64,000 nt of DNA from Propioniciclava sp. MC1595 (GTDB lineage: Bacteria > Actinomycetota > Actinomycetes > Propionibacteriales > Propionibacteriaceae), in contig NZ_CP071870.1 of assembly GCF_017569205.1 (NCBI RefSeq), positions 2,294,001 to 2,358,000 of the forward strand, in the 5' to 3' direction. Each line of letters begins with the position of its first letter. Position 1 is the first letter of the stretch. The notes beneath the pieces were generated by a model that saw only the letters and a program-made list of their open reading frames with translations, was not told the origin of the DNA and made no database searches. Shown one piece after another: positions 34,251 to 42,329 of the stretch. The position numbers were made by a program, and so were the translations under genes.

Positions 34251-34535
34251 ATGACGAACAGCAGGAAGCGTCACACCCCGGAGCAGGTCGTCGGTAAGCT
34301 CGGGCAGGCCGACAGGATGCTCACCGATGGTCAGGACGTCGCGGCGGTGTGCCGGGAGCTGGGGGTGTCCGAGCAGACGTACTACCGGTGGCGGAACCAG
34401 TACGGCGGCCTCAAGGCCGACGACGCAAAGCGCCTGAAGGAGTTGGAGAAGCAGAACGCGACCCTGAAGCGTCTGCTCGCGGAAGCGGAGCTGGAGAAGG
34501 CCGCGCTCAAGGAGCTGGCTGAGGGAAACTTCTAG
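34251..34535 (+). CDS. IS3-family OrfA (partner OrfB absent)
   Basis: The 94-residue protein is a typical IS3 OrfA: a helix-turn-helix (VAAVCRELGVSEQTYYRWRN) followed by a leucine-zipper-like coiled coil ending KELAEGNF. IS3 transposition needs OrfB, or the frameshifted OrfAB fusion, with the DDE domain. Here the ISL3 element starts at the base after the OrfA stop, and no OrfB remains. The element is therefore a dead left-hand fragment. Confidence 0.85.
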   Translation: MTNSRKRHTPEQVVGKLGQADRMLTDGQDVAAVCRELGVSEQTYYRWRNQYGGLKADDAKRLKELEKQNATLKRLLAEAELEKAALKELAEGNF

Positions 34536-35973
34536 GGGCTACTCGTAGTTGAGCGTGGTGGGTCGTTGATGCAAGGGCTCGTGGCCTTGCGCTGGGATGG
34601 GTGTTGCGAAGCATCCTCCCGGACAAGGACCACGAGCTGTGATCGAGCCTACGTGCTCGCGGCGTGACGCTGCGAGCGTGATCTTCAACCTGCCCGACTA
34701 CCACGTGATCGACGCGGTCGACCTGCCCTTGGGCGGTCGACGCGTGATCGTGCAGGCCGACACTGTGGCCGATGGCTGCCCTGACTGCGGGGTGGTGTCG
34801 GCCCGGGTCCATGCCTGGTGTCGGCAACGCGTGAAGGACATCCCGCACGCTGGCAGCGTCGAGGTCATCGTCGTGAAGCCGCGGCTGGTGTGTGCGGAGG
34901 GGGCGTGCTCGCGGCGGACGTTCACCCAAGCCACAGCAGAGTTGCCGGTGCGGGCTCGGTGCACGAGTCGGCTACGGCGGGGCCTGTTGGAGGCCGTGAT
35001 CGATCACGGCCGGCCCGTCGCCGCTGTGGCCGCCAGCTTCGGGGTCGCCTGGTGGACTGCCCAGAAGACGGTGAACAGCGCGATCGACACGCTGCCCGAT
35101 ACCAATGCTCTGCACGTCACCCAGCTCGGCGTCGATGAGCATCGCTACCGGAAGGTGCGCTGGTACCGGGACCCCGACACTGGCGGCTGGTCCCGGGTCG
35201 AGCCATGGATGACCACGATTGTGAACACCCGCTGCGGCCAGGTCCTCGGCGTCGTCGATGGCCGTGACAGCGCCGCTGTCGAAGGCTGGTTGACCGCCCG
35301 TAGCCAGGCCTGGCGGGACCGTGTCACAGTGGTAGCGATCGACCCCTCGGCCGCGTTCAAGAAGGCCGTCACCGGCTGCCTACCGAACGCGAAGATCGCG
35401 GTCGACCCGTTCCACCTAGTCCAGCTGGGAAACCAGTGCGTGACCCGGGTTCGGCAACGCCTCGCCCACGAGGTGCACCAGCGGCGTGGCCGGAAGGTCG
35501 ACCCGGCCTGGGCGCACCGGATGCTGCTGCTACGCGGCTACGACACGCTCAGCCCACGCGGACGGGCACGCCTGGAACAGGTGCTCGCCGCCGACGACCC
35601 GACCGGCGAACTGGGCGCTGCCTGGGGCGTCAAGGAAGCCCTCAGGCTGATCCTGGCCAGCCACACCATCGAGGAAGCCCGCGCCGCGAAGACCCGCTTC
35701 GACGCCTGGGTGGTCGCCGCCGACACCGACGAGACCGACCGGTTCGCCGCGACCATCACCGCCTGGTGGCCCGCCATCGAAGTGACCATCGCCACCGGCG
35801 TGACGAACGCCCGCACCGAAGCAGCGAATACCGCAATCAAGCACATCAAGCGGACCGGGCGCGGCTACCGCAACAGCGACCACTACCAAGCCCGTATCCT
35901 GCTCCGCAGCGCCCACCGGGCGCGGCAACACCGCTTGACCAGCCAAGGCACCACAGCCAACTGCGAATAGCCC
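34536..35973 (+). mobile_element. ISL3-family insertion sequence
   Basis: This is a 1,438-base element with imperfect terminal inverted repeats: GGGCTACTCGTAGTTG at the left and the complement of GGGCTATTCGCAGTTG at the right (14 of 16 identical). It carries one full transposase. The eight bases flanking each end differ (ACTTCTAG and TCATACCT), so there is no target duplication. The left flank is IS3 and the right flank is an IS21 istA gene, meaning adjacent DNA was deleted or two ISL3 copies recombined. Confidence 0.82.
34639..35970 (+). CDS. ISL3-family transposase
   Basis: This full-length DDE transposase of about 443 residues has an N-terminal zinc-finger-like part (CPDCGVVSARVHAW and CAEGACSRRTF) and a helix-turn-helix (AAVAASFGVAWWTAQKTV). 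The catalytic aspartates lie in LGVDEHRYRKVRW and VVAIDPSAAFKKA, followed by the family's VDPFHLVQLGN. GTG 34639 gives the conserved start IEPTCSRRDAA; an ATG at 34597 in the same frame is the alternative. The gene looks intact. Confidence 0.92.
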   Translation: MIEPTCSRRDAASVIFNLPDYHVIDAVDLPLGGRRVIVQADTVADGCPDCGVVSARVHAWCRQRVKDIPHAGSVEVIVVKPRLVCAEGACSRRTFTQATAELPVRARCTSRLRRGLLEAVIDHGRPVAAVAASFGVAWWTAQKTVNSAIDTLPDTNALHVTQLGVDEHRYRKVRWYRDPDTGGWSRVEPWMTTIVNTRCGQVLGVVDGRDSAAVEGWLTARSQAWRDRVTVVAIDPSAAFKKAVTGCLPNAKIAVDPFHLVQLGNQCVTRVRQRLAHEVHQRRGRKVDPAWAHRMLLLRGYDTLSPRGRARLEQVLAADDPTGELGAAWGVKEALRLILASHTIEEARAAKTRFDAWVVAADTDETDRFAATITAWWPAIEVTIATGVTNARTEAANTAIKHIKRTGRGYRNSDHYQARILLRSAHRARQHRLTSQGTTANCE

Positions 35974-36116
35974 TCATACCTCGGCGGCCCGTCGGAGGCG
36001 ATCGCCGACCTCCCCGTGTTCCGTGACACATTCAACCGGCGGGCGATCGCCTTGATCGCCATCCCCTCCGCCCGATGCAACCGGCGGATCTCAGCCCAGT
36101 CCTCCACGCCCAACAC
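35974..36116 (-). pseudogene. N-terminal fragment of an IS21-family istA
   Basis: From ATG 36116 leftwards the frame reads MLGVEDWAEIRRLHRAEGM, then IKAIARRLNVSRNT and ASDGPPRYEG, the helix-turn-helix start of a classic IstA. It stops matching at 35974, exactly where the ISL3 right end begins, so ISL3 interrupts it. The rest of this istA is not found on the other side. Confidence 0.75.
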
Positions 36117-36160
36117 CCTCCACGACCCCCCCCGACTCGAATGAGCCGAGAGTCAGCCAT

Positions 36161-36207
36161 GGGGGTCAGAATTCGACCGGCGACACGGGGTCAGTCTTCA
36201 ACCGGCG
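36161..36207. repeat. IS21 terminal repeats
   Basis: Two related 21-base units, GGGGTCAGAATTCGACCGGC and GGGGTCAGTCTTCAACCGGC plus a final G, lie head to tail about 45 bases upstream of the istA fragment. IS21 elements carry such multiple repeats at their ends. They mark the original outer end of the broken IS21. About 170 bases to the right (36208-36378) hold no recognisable gene. Confidence 0.6.
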
Positions 36208-36378
36208 TCGACAGCCGCGAGCTCGGTCGCGCTCTGCCTTGAGGCGCAACGCCTTCGCTTCTCCCCCCGCGGCCGTAACACGGTAGTGCGCGGTGCGGAG
36301 GGTCGCCTGCCGTTCTACTGCGTCAAGCGGCCCCGTTTTCCCTTGAACCTGCGATCCTCTGGATTACCCGGGTTGACG

Positions 36379-37083
36379 CTAATTGGAAGGGTTGTCCCCA
36401 AAGCGGGTGATGAGGCTTTGTACTCCTCCTCCACCGAGGGGCGTCACCTCCACGGAGTACTCGGTCGAGTCCAGGCTCCGGAGACCGATTACCCACCCAC
36501 CCTCCACCAACTCCCGCTCCCGGGTCACGATCAGCGAGCCTCGGTCTACCCCGTAGGCCAAAGCAACTCGCCACGTCGCCGTGTTGATCGCTCCGTCGCG
36601 AGGGATCGGAAGATGGCTCGCTTCTCCCATCCGCTCGGAGACCTTCTCAAAGAACCTTCGGACTACCTCGCCCAAGACGGCTCCCGCCGCTAGATCGCTA
36701 GCGCGCCCCAAGACATGCAGGACTGCCTCGAGCACCGCCGCGTCCGCTCCCCAGGAGGTGTGACGCTCTTGAATATCGAACAAGATGCCGTCAGTGATTC
36801 CGGCACGCGGTGGAATATCTCGGAGTTCGGACTTCATGGCGCTGTCCCAAGCACCTTGGACGTCCAACGCGAGTACTTGGTAAGGGGGCAGCTCGCGGTC
36901 TCCAACAACGCCGACCATAAGCGATACTTCATTGAACATGTCGTGCGTCACGACCACCATTATGCGCGAGCGGTGGTGTTTTTCAAGGAGCACAAGTCGC
37001 ACACGGTGGGGCTGCCCGAACTCTCCGAGGATCACCCTCGTGTCGTTCAAGCTGCCATCTGTCAAGATGCGTAGAGAACTCAA
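36379..37083 (-). CDS. Unrecognised 234-residue protein
   Basis: No family was recognised. The sequence mixes beta-rich stretches (HRVRLVLLEKHHRSRIMVVV, LIVTRERELVEGGWVIGLRS) with a central helical region (ADAAVLEAVLHVLGRASDLA). It has no signal peptide or membrane segment. Codon use is less GC-biased than in the neighbouring arsenic and stress genes, suggesting a separate origin. It lies downstream, on the same strand, of the small reading frame broken by IS1182, and might once have been its operon partner. Confidence 0.5.
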   Translation of the reverse strand: MSSLRILTDGSLNDTRVILGEFGQPHRVRLVLLEKHHRSRIMVVVTHDMFNEVSLMVGVVGDRELPPYQVLALDVQGAWDSAMKSELRDIPPRAGITDGILFDIQERHTSWGADAAVLEAVLHVLGRASDLAAGAVLGEVVRRFFEKVSERMGEASHLPIPRDGAINTATWRVALAYGVDRGSLIVTRERELVEGGWVIGLRSLDSTEYSVEVTPLGGGGVQSLITRFGDNPSN

Positions 37084-37216
37084 TTGCCGCGGAGCCCACG
37101 GCCGGAGACAATCGTTGGACTTCGAGTATCGGGACGAGGCGGGGAAATGGCATCACGGCAACCGGGTCAGCCAGAGCGACAGCGCAACCCAATCGGGTCG
37201 GCTGCTACACGTCTAG

Positions 37217-39052
37217 GAGCCTGCTGAACAATCTGTCCGCGTGCCCACGGGACTGACCGGCAGCTGGCTGGAATTGTTGGGTTGTGCAGGGTGAGTCGAG
37301 TCCGCAGCGGGATGTGTTGGACGTGGAGTCGCTGGCGGGGCATTTGTTGCCGGCTGGCAGCGTGTTCCGGTTCTTGGCCGAGCACCGGCACCGCCTGTTC
37401 CCGGACGCGTTGTTCGCCGACCTGTTCCCGTCGGGGCGGGGCCGGCCATCGATCCCGGGCGAGGTGATCGCCTCGGTGATCGTGCTGCAGGCGTTGAACG
37501 GTTTGTCCGATCGGGAAGCCGTCGAAGCGCTCACGTTCGACCTGCGGTGGAAAGCGGCGTGTGGCTACCCGGTCGACAAGAAGGCGTTTGATGCGTCGTC
37601 GTTGACGGTGTGGCGGGCTCGGCTGGCAGCGTCGGAGCGGCCGCAGCGGATCTTCGAGGTGGTCCGGGACGTGATTGACGCCACGGGTGCGGTGAAGGGC
37701 CGGACGCGGCGTGCCCTGGACTCGACGATCCTGGATGACGCGGTGGCAAGGCAGGACACGGTCACCCAGCTGATCGCGCAGGTGCGCCGGGTGGGCCGGG
37801 AGGTGCCCGGCGCCCAGCAGGTAATCGAGCAGCGCTGCACCCGGCTGGCCGCGCTGACCGGCCAGGGGTACGACAGCACCGGCAAGCCGCGGATCGCGTG
37901 GGACGACCGCCAGGCCCGCGACGAACTGGTCACGGCGCTGGTCAACGACGCGCTCGCCCTGCTCGCCGGCCTGGACGCCGAAGCGATCACGGCTGCTGGC
38001 GGCAAGCCGGCCGAGGCGGTCGCGTTGCTCGCCTTGGTGGCCGGTCAGGATGTTGAACCAGCCGAGGGTTCCGTCGGCACGGATGGCCGGTGGCGGATCG
38101 CCCGCCGGGTCGCCCCGGACCGGGTCATCTCAACGGTCGACCCTGATGCGCGGCATGCGCACAAGACCGTGGAGCGCCGCCAGGACGGGTTCAAGGCCCA
38201 CGTGGTGATCGAGCCCGACACCGGCCTCGCGACCATGGTCGAGTTGACCAAGGCCGCCGGGCCGGACAACAGCGACGCCACCGTCGGTGCCAGGCTGGTG
38301 GTGGCTGATCCGACCATCGACAGCCCGGTCGAGGTGCTGGGCGATTCGGCCTACGCCACCGGCGACATGCTCGCCGTCCTTGAGGCCAAGAGGTGGGTGC
38401 CGCTGGTCAAACCCTGGCCGATCCGGCCGGCCGTCGAGGACGGGTTCACCATCGACGACTTCACCCACGACCCTGCCGCCGGCACCCTGACCTGCCCAGC
38501 AGGAGTAACGAAGACCATCACCAAGACCCGCAAGGCGGTGTTCGGCATCGCCTGCCGGGCCTGCCCGTTCAGGCAGCGATGCACGACCGCCGCGAAAGGC
38601 CGCACCATCCAGCTGCACCCCCACGACCTGCTGCAACGCGCACACCGCCAACGGGCCGCCGGCGAGGGCTTCCAAGCCACCTACCGCCGGTACCGGCCCA
38701 TGGTCGAACGCACGATCGCGTGGCTGGCCCGAGGCAACCGAAAAGTGCCCTACCGAGGCGTCACGAAGAACGACAACTGGCTCCACCAACGAGTCGCGGC
38801 GATCAACCTCCGCCGCCTCCTGAACCTCGGCCTCAGCTTCGGCAACACCGGCTGGGCGATCGCCTGACCAGCCCCGGAACGAGCTTGAACACCAAACCAC
38901 ACGGGTCCACCACGACCCTCAGACAAGCGCGACGACCCCGCTGTCGCACTCAACTGCGCTGACTCACACTCGCGGCTCGACAGCCGCGGCGGCGTCCCAC
39001 CCGCCACCCACGTCCAACCCGCCGTCAGATAGACGCCTTGTTCAGCAGGCTC
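37217..39052 (+). mobile_element. IS1182-family insertion sequence with CTAG target duplication
   Basis: The ends are perfect inverted repeats: GAGCCTGCTGAACAA at 37217 and its complement ending at 39052. Each is flanked by CTAG (37213-37216 and 39053-39056). The 4-base palindromic duplication fits IS1182-type insertion. The 1,836-base element has one intact transposase and appears recent. Confidence 0.9.
37284..38867 (+). CDS. IS1182-family transposase
   Basis: This is a full-length 527-residue transposase. The N-terminal DUF772-type region (FLAEHRHRLFPDALFADLFP) is followed by the DDE core: Asp in RRALDSTILDDAV, Asp in VEVLGDSAYATG and Glu in RYRPMVERTIAWL. A cysteine cluster (IACRACPFRQRCTT) lies before the last acidic residue, as in the family. 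No frameshift was seen, so it may be active. Confidence 0.93.
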   Translation: MQGESSPQRDVLDVESLAGHLLPAGSVFRFLAEHRHRLFPDALFADLFPSGRGRPSIPGEVIASVIVLQALNGLSDREAVEALTFDLRWKAACGYPVDKKAFDASSLTVWRARLAASERPQRIFEVVRDVIDATGAVKGRTRRALDSTILDDAVARQDTVTQLIAQVRRVGREVPGAQQVIEQRCTRLAALTGQGYDSTGKPRIAWDDRQARDELVTALVNDALALLAGLDAEAITAAGGKPAEAVALLALVAGQDVEPAEGSVGTDGRWRIARRVAPDRVISTVDPDARHAHKTVERRQDGFKAHVVIEPDTGLATMVELTKAAGPDNSDATVGARLVVADPTIDSPVEVLGDSAYATGDMLAVLEAKRWVPLVKPWPIRPAVEDGFTIDDFTHDPAAGTLTCPAGVTKTITKTRKAVFGIACRACPFRQRCTTAAKGRTIQLHPHDLLQRAHRQRAAGEGFQATYRRYRPMVERTIAWLARGNRKVPYRGVTKNDNWLHQRVAAINLRRLLNLGLSFGNTGWAIA

Positions 39053-39408
39053 CTAGGCAGGTGCGACGGCGTCGACCAGGCCGGGACGATTCGTGTAAGG
39101 CGCCGGCGACTGAAGTCGCGACCCTCGCCGAGTTCGGCCTCCACCGCGACTCTGCGATACTGCAGACACTCGACTCTGGACCATGTCAGCAGAGATGTGA
39201 CAATGATCGTCAAGATGGACCGCACTTCCGGCGGTATGAGCGGATCACTGCTCGTCACCTGGGCGTTCTTGAGCTCCATCCGGGCAGGAGCGGCTTTGCA
39301 CCAATCGCAGCCGAAGCGTTGGGGACCGGCCGGAACTCCCCAAGTCCCCCTGAGGATTCACTCGTCGCCGGTCACTCAAAGGAGTCGCAACTGCGGGAAT
39401 GGTGCTCC

Positions 39409-41766
39409 ATGATGTTCCCCATGGGTGGGTGGCAGCATGACCTTCGAACTGCAGCAACGGCTGGCAGGCCACTCCACGCGCCAACGAGCGGAGCAGCAGA
39501 TCCAAGCCACCCAGATCCCTCGGATCCCAAGGCCACGCCGCTGCGCGCAGAGGAACTTCGTGTGCTCCTACTGGACCCGACCTTGGCGCCCGACCCGCGA
39601 GGGCTGCGACTCGTCGGCGCCCGCATAGCGGGCACCCTTGATCTACAAGGTGTATCCCTCGACTACCCCGTGGAACTCGAGCAGTGCTTCTTCACCCATC
39701 AGCCTGACCTAAGACGAGCGACGATGCCTGCTTTGAGCTTCGCGGGCAGCTACCTTCCTGGGCTAGACGTGCAGGGACTGCGTATCACCCACGGTTCGCT
39801 GAATCTGTCTGACATCAAAGCCTCTGGAGGGGTGGATGCCAGCGGTGCGAATATCAACGGACAACTCGAAATGACAGGCGCCCGCGTCGAAAGCGCGACC
39901 GGCGTCGCGCTAAGCATGGACGGCACGCGCATCTTGGGCGGGCTCTCACTGGGACGGCTACGCACTTCGGGCCAACTTCGCGCCCCGGGCGCGGTTATCG
40001 GTCTACAACTCCTCATGAGCGGCGCGAACCTCTCAAGTGACGACGGATTCGCGATGATATTAGATGGCGCCCGAATCGACGGCAACGTGGTCCTGGATGA
40101 GGGCTTCAGAGCCACCGGAGAGCTACGAGCAATTGGTGCAACTATTAGCGGAACAGTCGAAATGTCAGGAGCATGCCTCAGGAATGACTCCGGTGTTGCG
40201 CTGAACTTGGAAGGGGCCCGCATTTCTGGTTCCGCCTTCCTCAAGGATGGCTTTACCGCCTCGGGCGCTCTCCGGCTCATTGGGGCAGTCATAGATGGCC
40301 CGCTAGTCATGGCTGGCGCGACACTCAAGGACGAGGGCGGCCAAGCCCTCCATTTGGACAGGGTGCGCATCGGCGGCGGCCTCTTCTTGAACGACGGGTT
40401 CACTGCAACGGGTGAGGTTCGCGCACTAGGTGCCCACATCGGCGGCCAGGTGCTGATGGCTGGTGCTTGTCTTGATAATGGATCAAATCCTGCACTCAGT
40501 GTGGATGGAGCGCGAATCGCGGAGAGTGTTTTACTGAATGACGGATTCACCTACTCGGGTGAAGTGCGAGCTGCTGGCGCTGAAATTGGCGGATCTTTGG
40601 TAATGACTGGCGCCCGGTCGATGGATAACGCGCAGGGGATCCTCAACCTCGAGGCAGTCAGAATCGGCCGTGAATTGACCTTGATGAGAGTGGAACTAAG
40701 TGCAGTGTATGCTCCTCACGCATCTATCGGTGGGAGCGTTCGACTCGATTCAGCAACACTTGATCGCAAACAAATGAGGATGATTTTGAACGGGGTCGGC
40801 ATGGATTGGGCTTCCAAGCCCGTGCTCGAAATTTCAAACGCTCGCATTGGCGGAAACCTGATGCTGGATGGATTGGAAACAAATGGGCCGATTTCCGCCT
40901 TAGGCATTAAGATCGATGGCCAACTCTCGGCGCGCGGCGCAACCTTCGACTACCTTGGAGAGGAGACTCTCGCGCTCGATCGTGCGGTCATCGGAGGAAG
41001 CTGTTTCCTAGATGCTGGATTCTCCTGCGCCAGTCAGGTTCGCGCCCCAGGGGCCGAGATCAAGGGGAGGATATATTTGCGAGGCGGCAGTCTTGGGGGG
41101 AATGGGGATTGGCCCCTCAACCTTGAAGGGGCGAACATTGGAGGGTTAGTGCTTGATAGTGCCTCTTTATCGGGTGGAATGAACGTGACGCAGGCCCAAG
41201 TGGGCGTCTTGGAGTCTCACGGCAGCCCGCCTATGGAACTTACAGCTGCGGGATGGCGCATAAATGAATTGGGCGGCAGCTTGACCTCGGTCGCCGTCAT
41301 GAAGACGTGGCTGTCCTCGGTGAATAGCACTGAATTTTCCATCCAGCCTTGGCACGAGATCGCATCAGTGTTTGAGCGCCACGGTCGCCCATCGGACGCT
41401 AAGAGACTGCGGTTTCACGCGGCCACCATTACGACCAATAAATCTCCCTTGTGGGCGAGAATGGCTCGCAGGACCTATGGGATGTTCGCCGGATATGGGT
41501 ACTATCCCTTGCTCGCTGGCGTCTGGCTCATTGGTGCCGCAATCGTCGCGAGTGCCCTAACCTACTGTTTCGGACCAAGTACTCTGAATCCTTGGCTGTA
41601 CGGGACGGCAGTGGTAATTCCCTCGGCGGCCGCAGTCATCCCATCGACTTGGACCGTCGTCGAACCACTGTGGCTGGCATGGTGCTTGATTGTGCTGAAG
41701 GGGTTCGGTTGGCTACAGACGGGCATCTTGCTTGCAGGATTGACAGGCCTGCTCAAGAAGCAGTGA
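39409..41766 (+). CDS. Long beta-helix repeat protein with C-terminal membrane helices
   Basis: The 785-residue protein is built from imperfect repeats of short strands with Gly-Ala turns (GARI-G-L-GF-A-GEVRA-GA-IGG). Four consecutive units of exactly 49 residues (147 bases) start at 40066, 40213, 40360 and 40507, and weaker ones lie on both sides. The pattern predicts a right-handed beta-helix like bactofilin or pentapeptide proteins. The C-terminus has two or three membrane helices (YYPLLAGVWLIGAAIVASAL, then WLAWCLIVLKGFG). Related Streptomyces proteins are annotated as membrane-associated oxidoreductases with little support. ATG 39409 is tentative. GC content is lower than in flanking genes. 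Confidence 0.75.
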   Translation: MMFPMGGWQHDLRTAATAGRPLHAPTSGAADPSHPDPSDPKATPLRAEELRVLLLDPTLAPDPRGLRLVGARIAGTLDLQGVSLDYPVELEQCFFTHQPDLRRATMPALSFAGSYLPGLDVQGLRITHGSLNLSDIKASGGVDASGANINGQLEMTGARVESATGVALSMDGTRILGGLSLGRLRTSGQLRAPGAVIGLQLLMSGANLSSDDGFAMILDGARIDGNVVLDEGFRATGELRAIGATISGTVEMSGACLRNDSGVALNLEGARISGSAFLKDGFTASGALRLIGAVIDGPLVMAGATLKDEGGQALHLDRVRIGGGLFLNDGFTATGEVRALGAHIGGQVLMAGACLDNGSNPALSVDGARIAESVLLNDGFTYSGEVRAAGAEIGGSLVMTGARSMDNAQGILNLEAVRIGRELTLMRVELSAVYAPHASIGGSVRLDSATLDRKQMRMILNGVGMDWASKPVLEISNARIGGNLMLDGLETNGPISALGIKIDGQLSARGATFDYLGEETLALDRAVIGGSCFLDAGFSCASQVRAPGAEIKGRIYLRGGSLGGNGDWPLNLEGANIGGLVLDSASLSGGMNVTQAQVGVLESHGSPPMELTAAGWRINELGGSLTSVAVMKTWLSSVNSTEFSIQPWHEIASVFERHGRPSDAKRLRFHAATITTNKSPLWARMARRTYGMFAGYGYYPLLAGVWLIGAAIVASALTYCFGPSTLNPWLYGTAVVIPSAAAVIPSTWTVVEPLWLAWCLIVLKGFGWLQTGILLAGLTGLLKKQ

Positions 41767-41892
41767 CGCGGCGGCCGGACCTAGGAGCATACGCAGTCAC
41801 ATCCCACGAACATCTGCGGACGCACGCCCATGGGCAGTTGAGTAACCACACGCCCGTCGGCAGAGTCGAGCACACCCGATGGGCGCCCAAGG

Positions 41893-42049
41893 GGCCGCGC
41901 CACTCGGCCGGGGTCTGCAGGTAGAAGGACTGCCCGCGCCCGCGCCCGAGCCAGCCGCGCATCGGCGGGCGCCGCGGCCGCACCGGCGCTGGCTTGCCGG
42001 CTCGTGTTCCCCGGCCGGTCCGCTGCTGGGTCTGGTCTGTCGTGGTCAC
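41893..42049 (-). pseudogene. N-terminal scrap of a VirB4/TraC-like conjugation ATPase
   Basis: From GTG 42049, after a charged leader, the frame reads RGWLGRGRGQSFYLQTPAEW and then diverges. This resembles the start of the type IV secretion ATPase of actinobacterial integrative conjugative elements. Only about 50 codons remain. The start overlaps the stop of the upstream fragment, as expected for adjacent transfer genes. Confidence 0.45.
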
Positions 42050-42255
42050 AGCTTCTCCCTCAGCTCGGCCGGGATCTTGATGTGCTTGGGCAGCACCAGG
42101 CCCAGCGGCAGGGCGGCCGCGAAGGCGGAGTCCTGCGAGCCGTACACCGGGCGCAGCCGCAGCCGGGCGGTCGCGGCCAGGTTGTCCACCGCGGCGCGCG
42201 CGTCGGCCTCCCGTGCCAGGTCATCGACGGTGGCGGTGACGAGCATGCCCTCACC
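42046..42255 (-). pseudogene. C-terminal fragment of an SCO6880/PrgI-type conjugation protein
   Basis: The last 69 codons read LVTATVDDLAREADARAAVD, then RLRLRPVYGSQDSAFAAALP and LPKHIKIPAELREKL. This resembles the end of the large transfer protein that precedes the VirB4-like ATPase in actinomycete ICEs. Sequence upstream of 42255 is unrelated. Together with the ATPase scrap it shows that a conjugation module once lay here. Confidence 0.45.
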
Positions 42256-42269
42256 CGAACGGCCACAGG

Positions 42270-42302
42270 TGTGCTCCGTCGGTCGTGGACCGACGGAGCA
42301 CA
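42270..42302. terminator. Strong hairpin after the sugar transporter
   Basis: A perfect 15-base inverted repeat (TGTGCTCCGTCGGTC and its complement) surrounds a GTG loop, 28 bases past the stop of the MFS gene. The stem is long and GC-rich. There is no U-run, as is common in actinobacterial terminators. It probably ends the sugar operon transcript. Confidence 0.7.
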
Positions 42303-42329
42303 CCGATCGGTGCGGTGGGGTTCGCCCGG

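Larger units (their letters stand above)
37167..39279 (-). pseudogene. Small reading frame interrupted by IS1182 (tentative)
   Basis: If the IS1182 and one CTAG copy are removed, a leftward frame of about 90 codons becomes continuous: MELKNAQVTSSDPLIPPEV in the right part (39279-39057) joins RRVAADPIGLRCRSG in the left part (37212-37167). No homology was recognised. The restored frame is modest evidence for a real gene. Its end is close upstream of the 36379-37083 gene on the same strand. Confidence 0.3.

Noticed and set aside
39061-39408. N-terminal extension of the beta-helix protein back to 39061
   Set aside because: The frame is open but lacks strand-turn repeats or a start signal and begins at the IS1182 end; ATG 39409 precedes the recognisable part.
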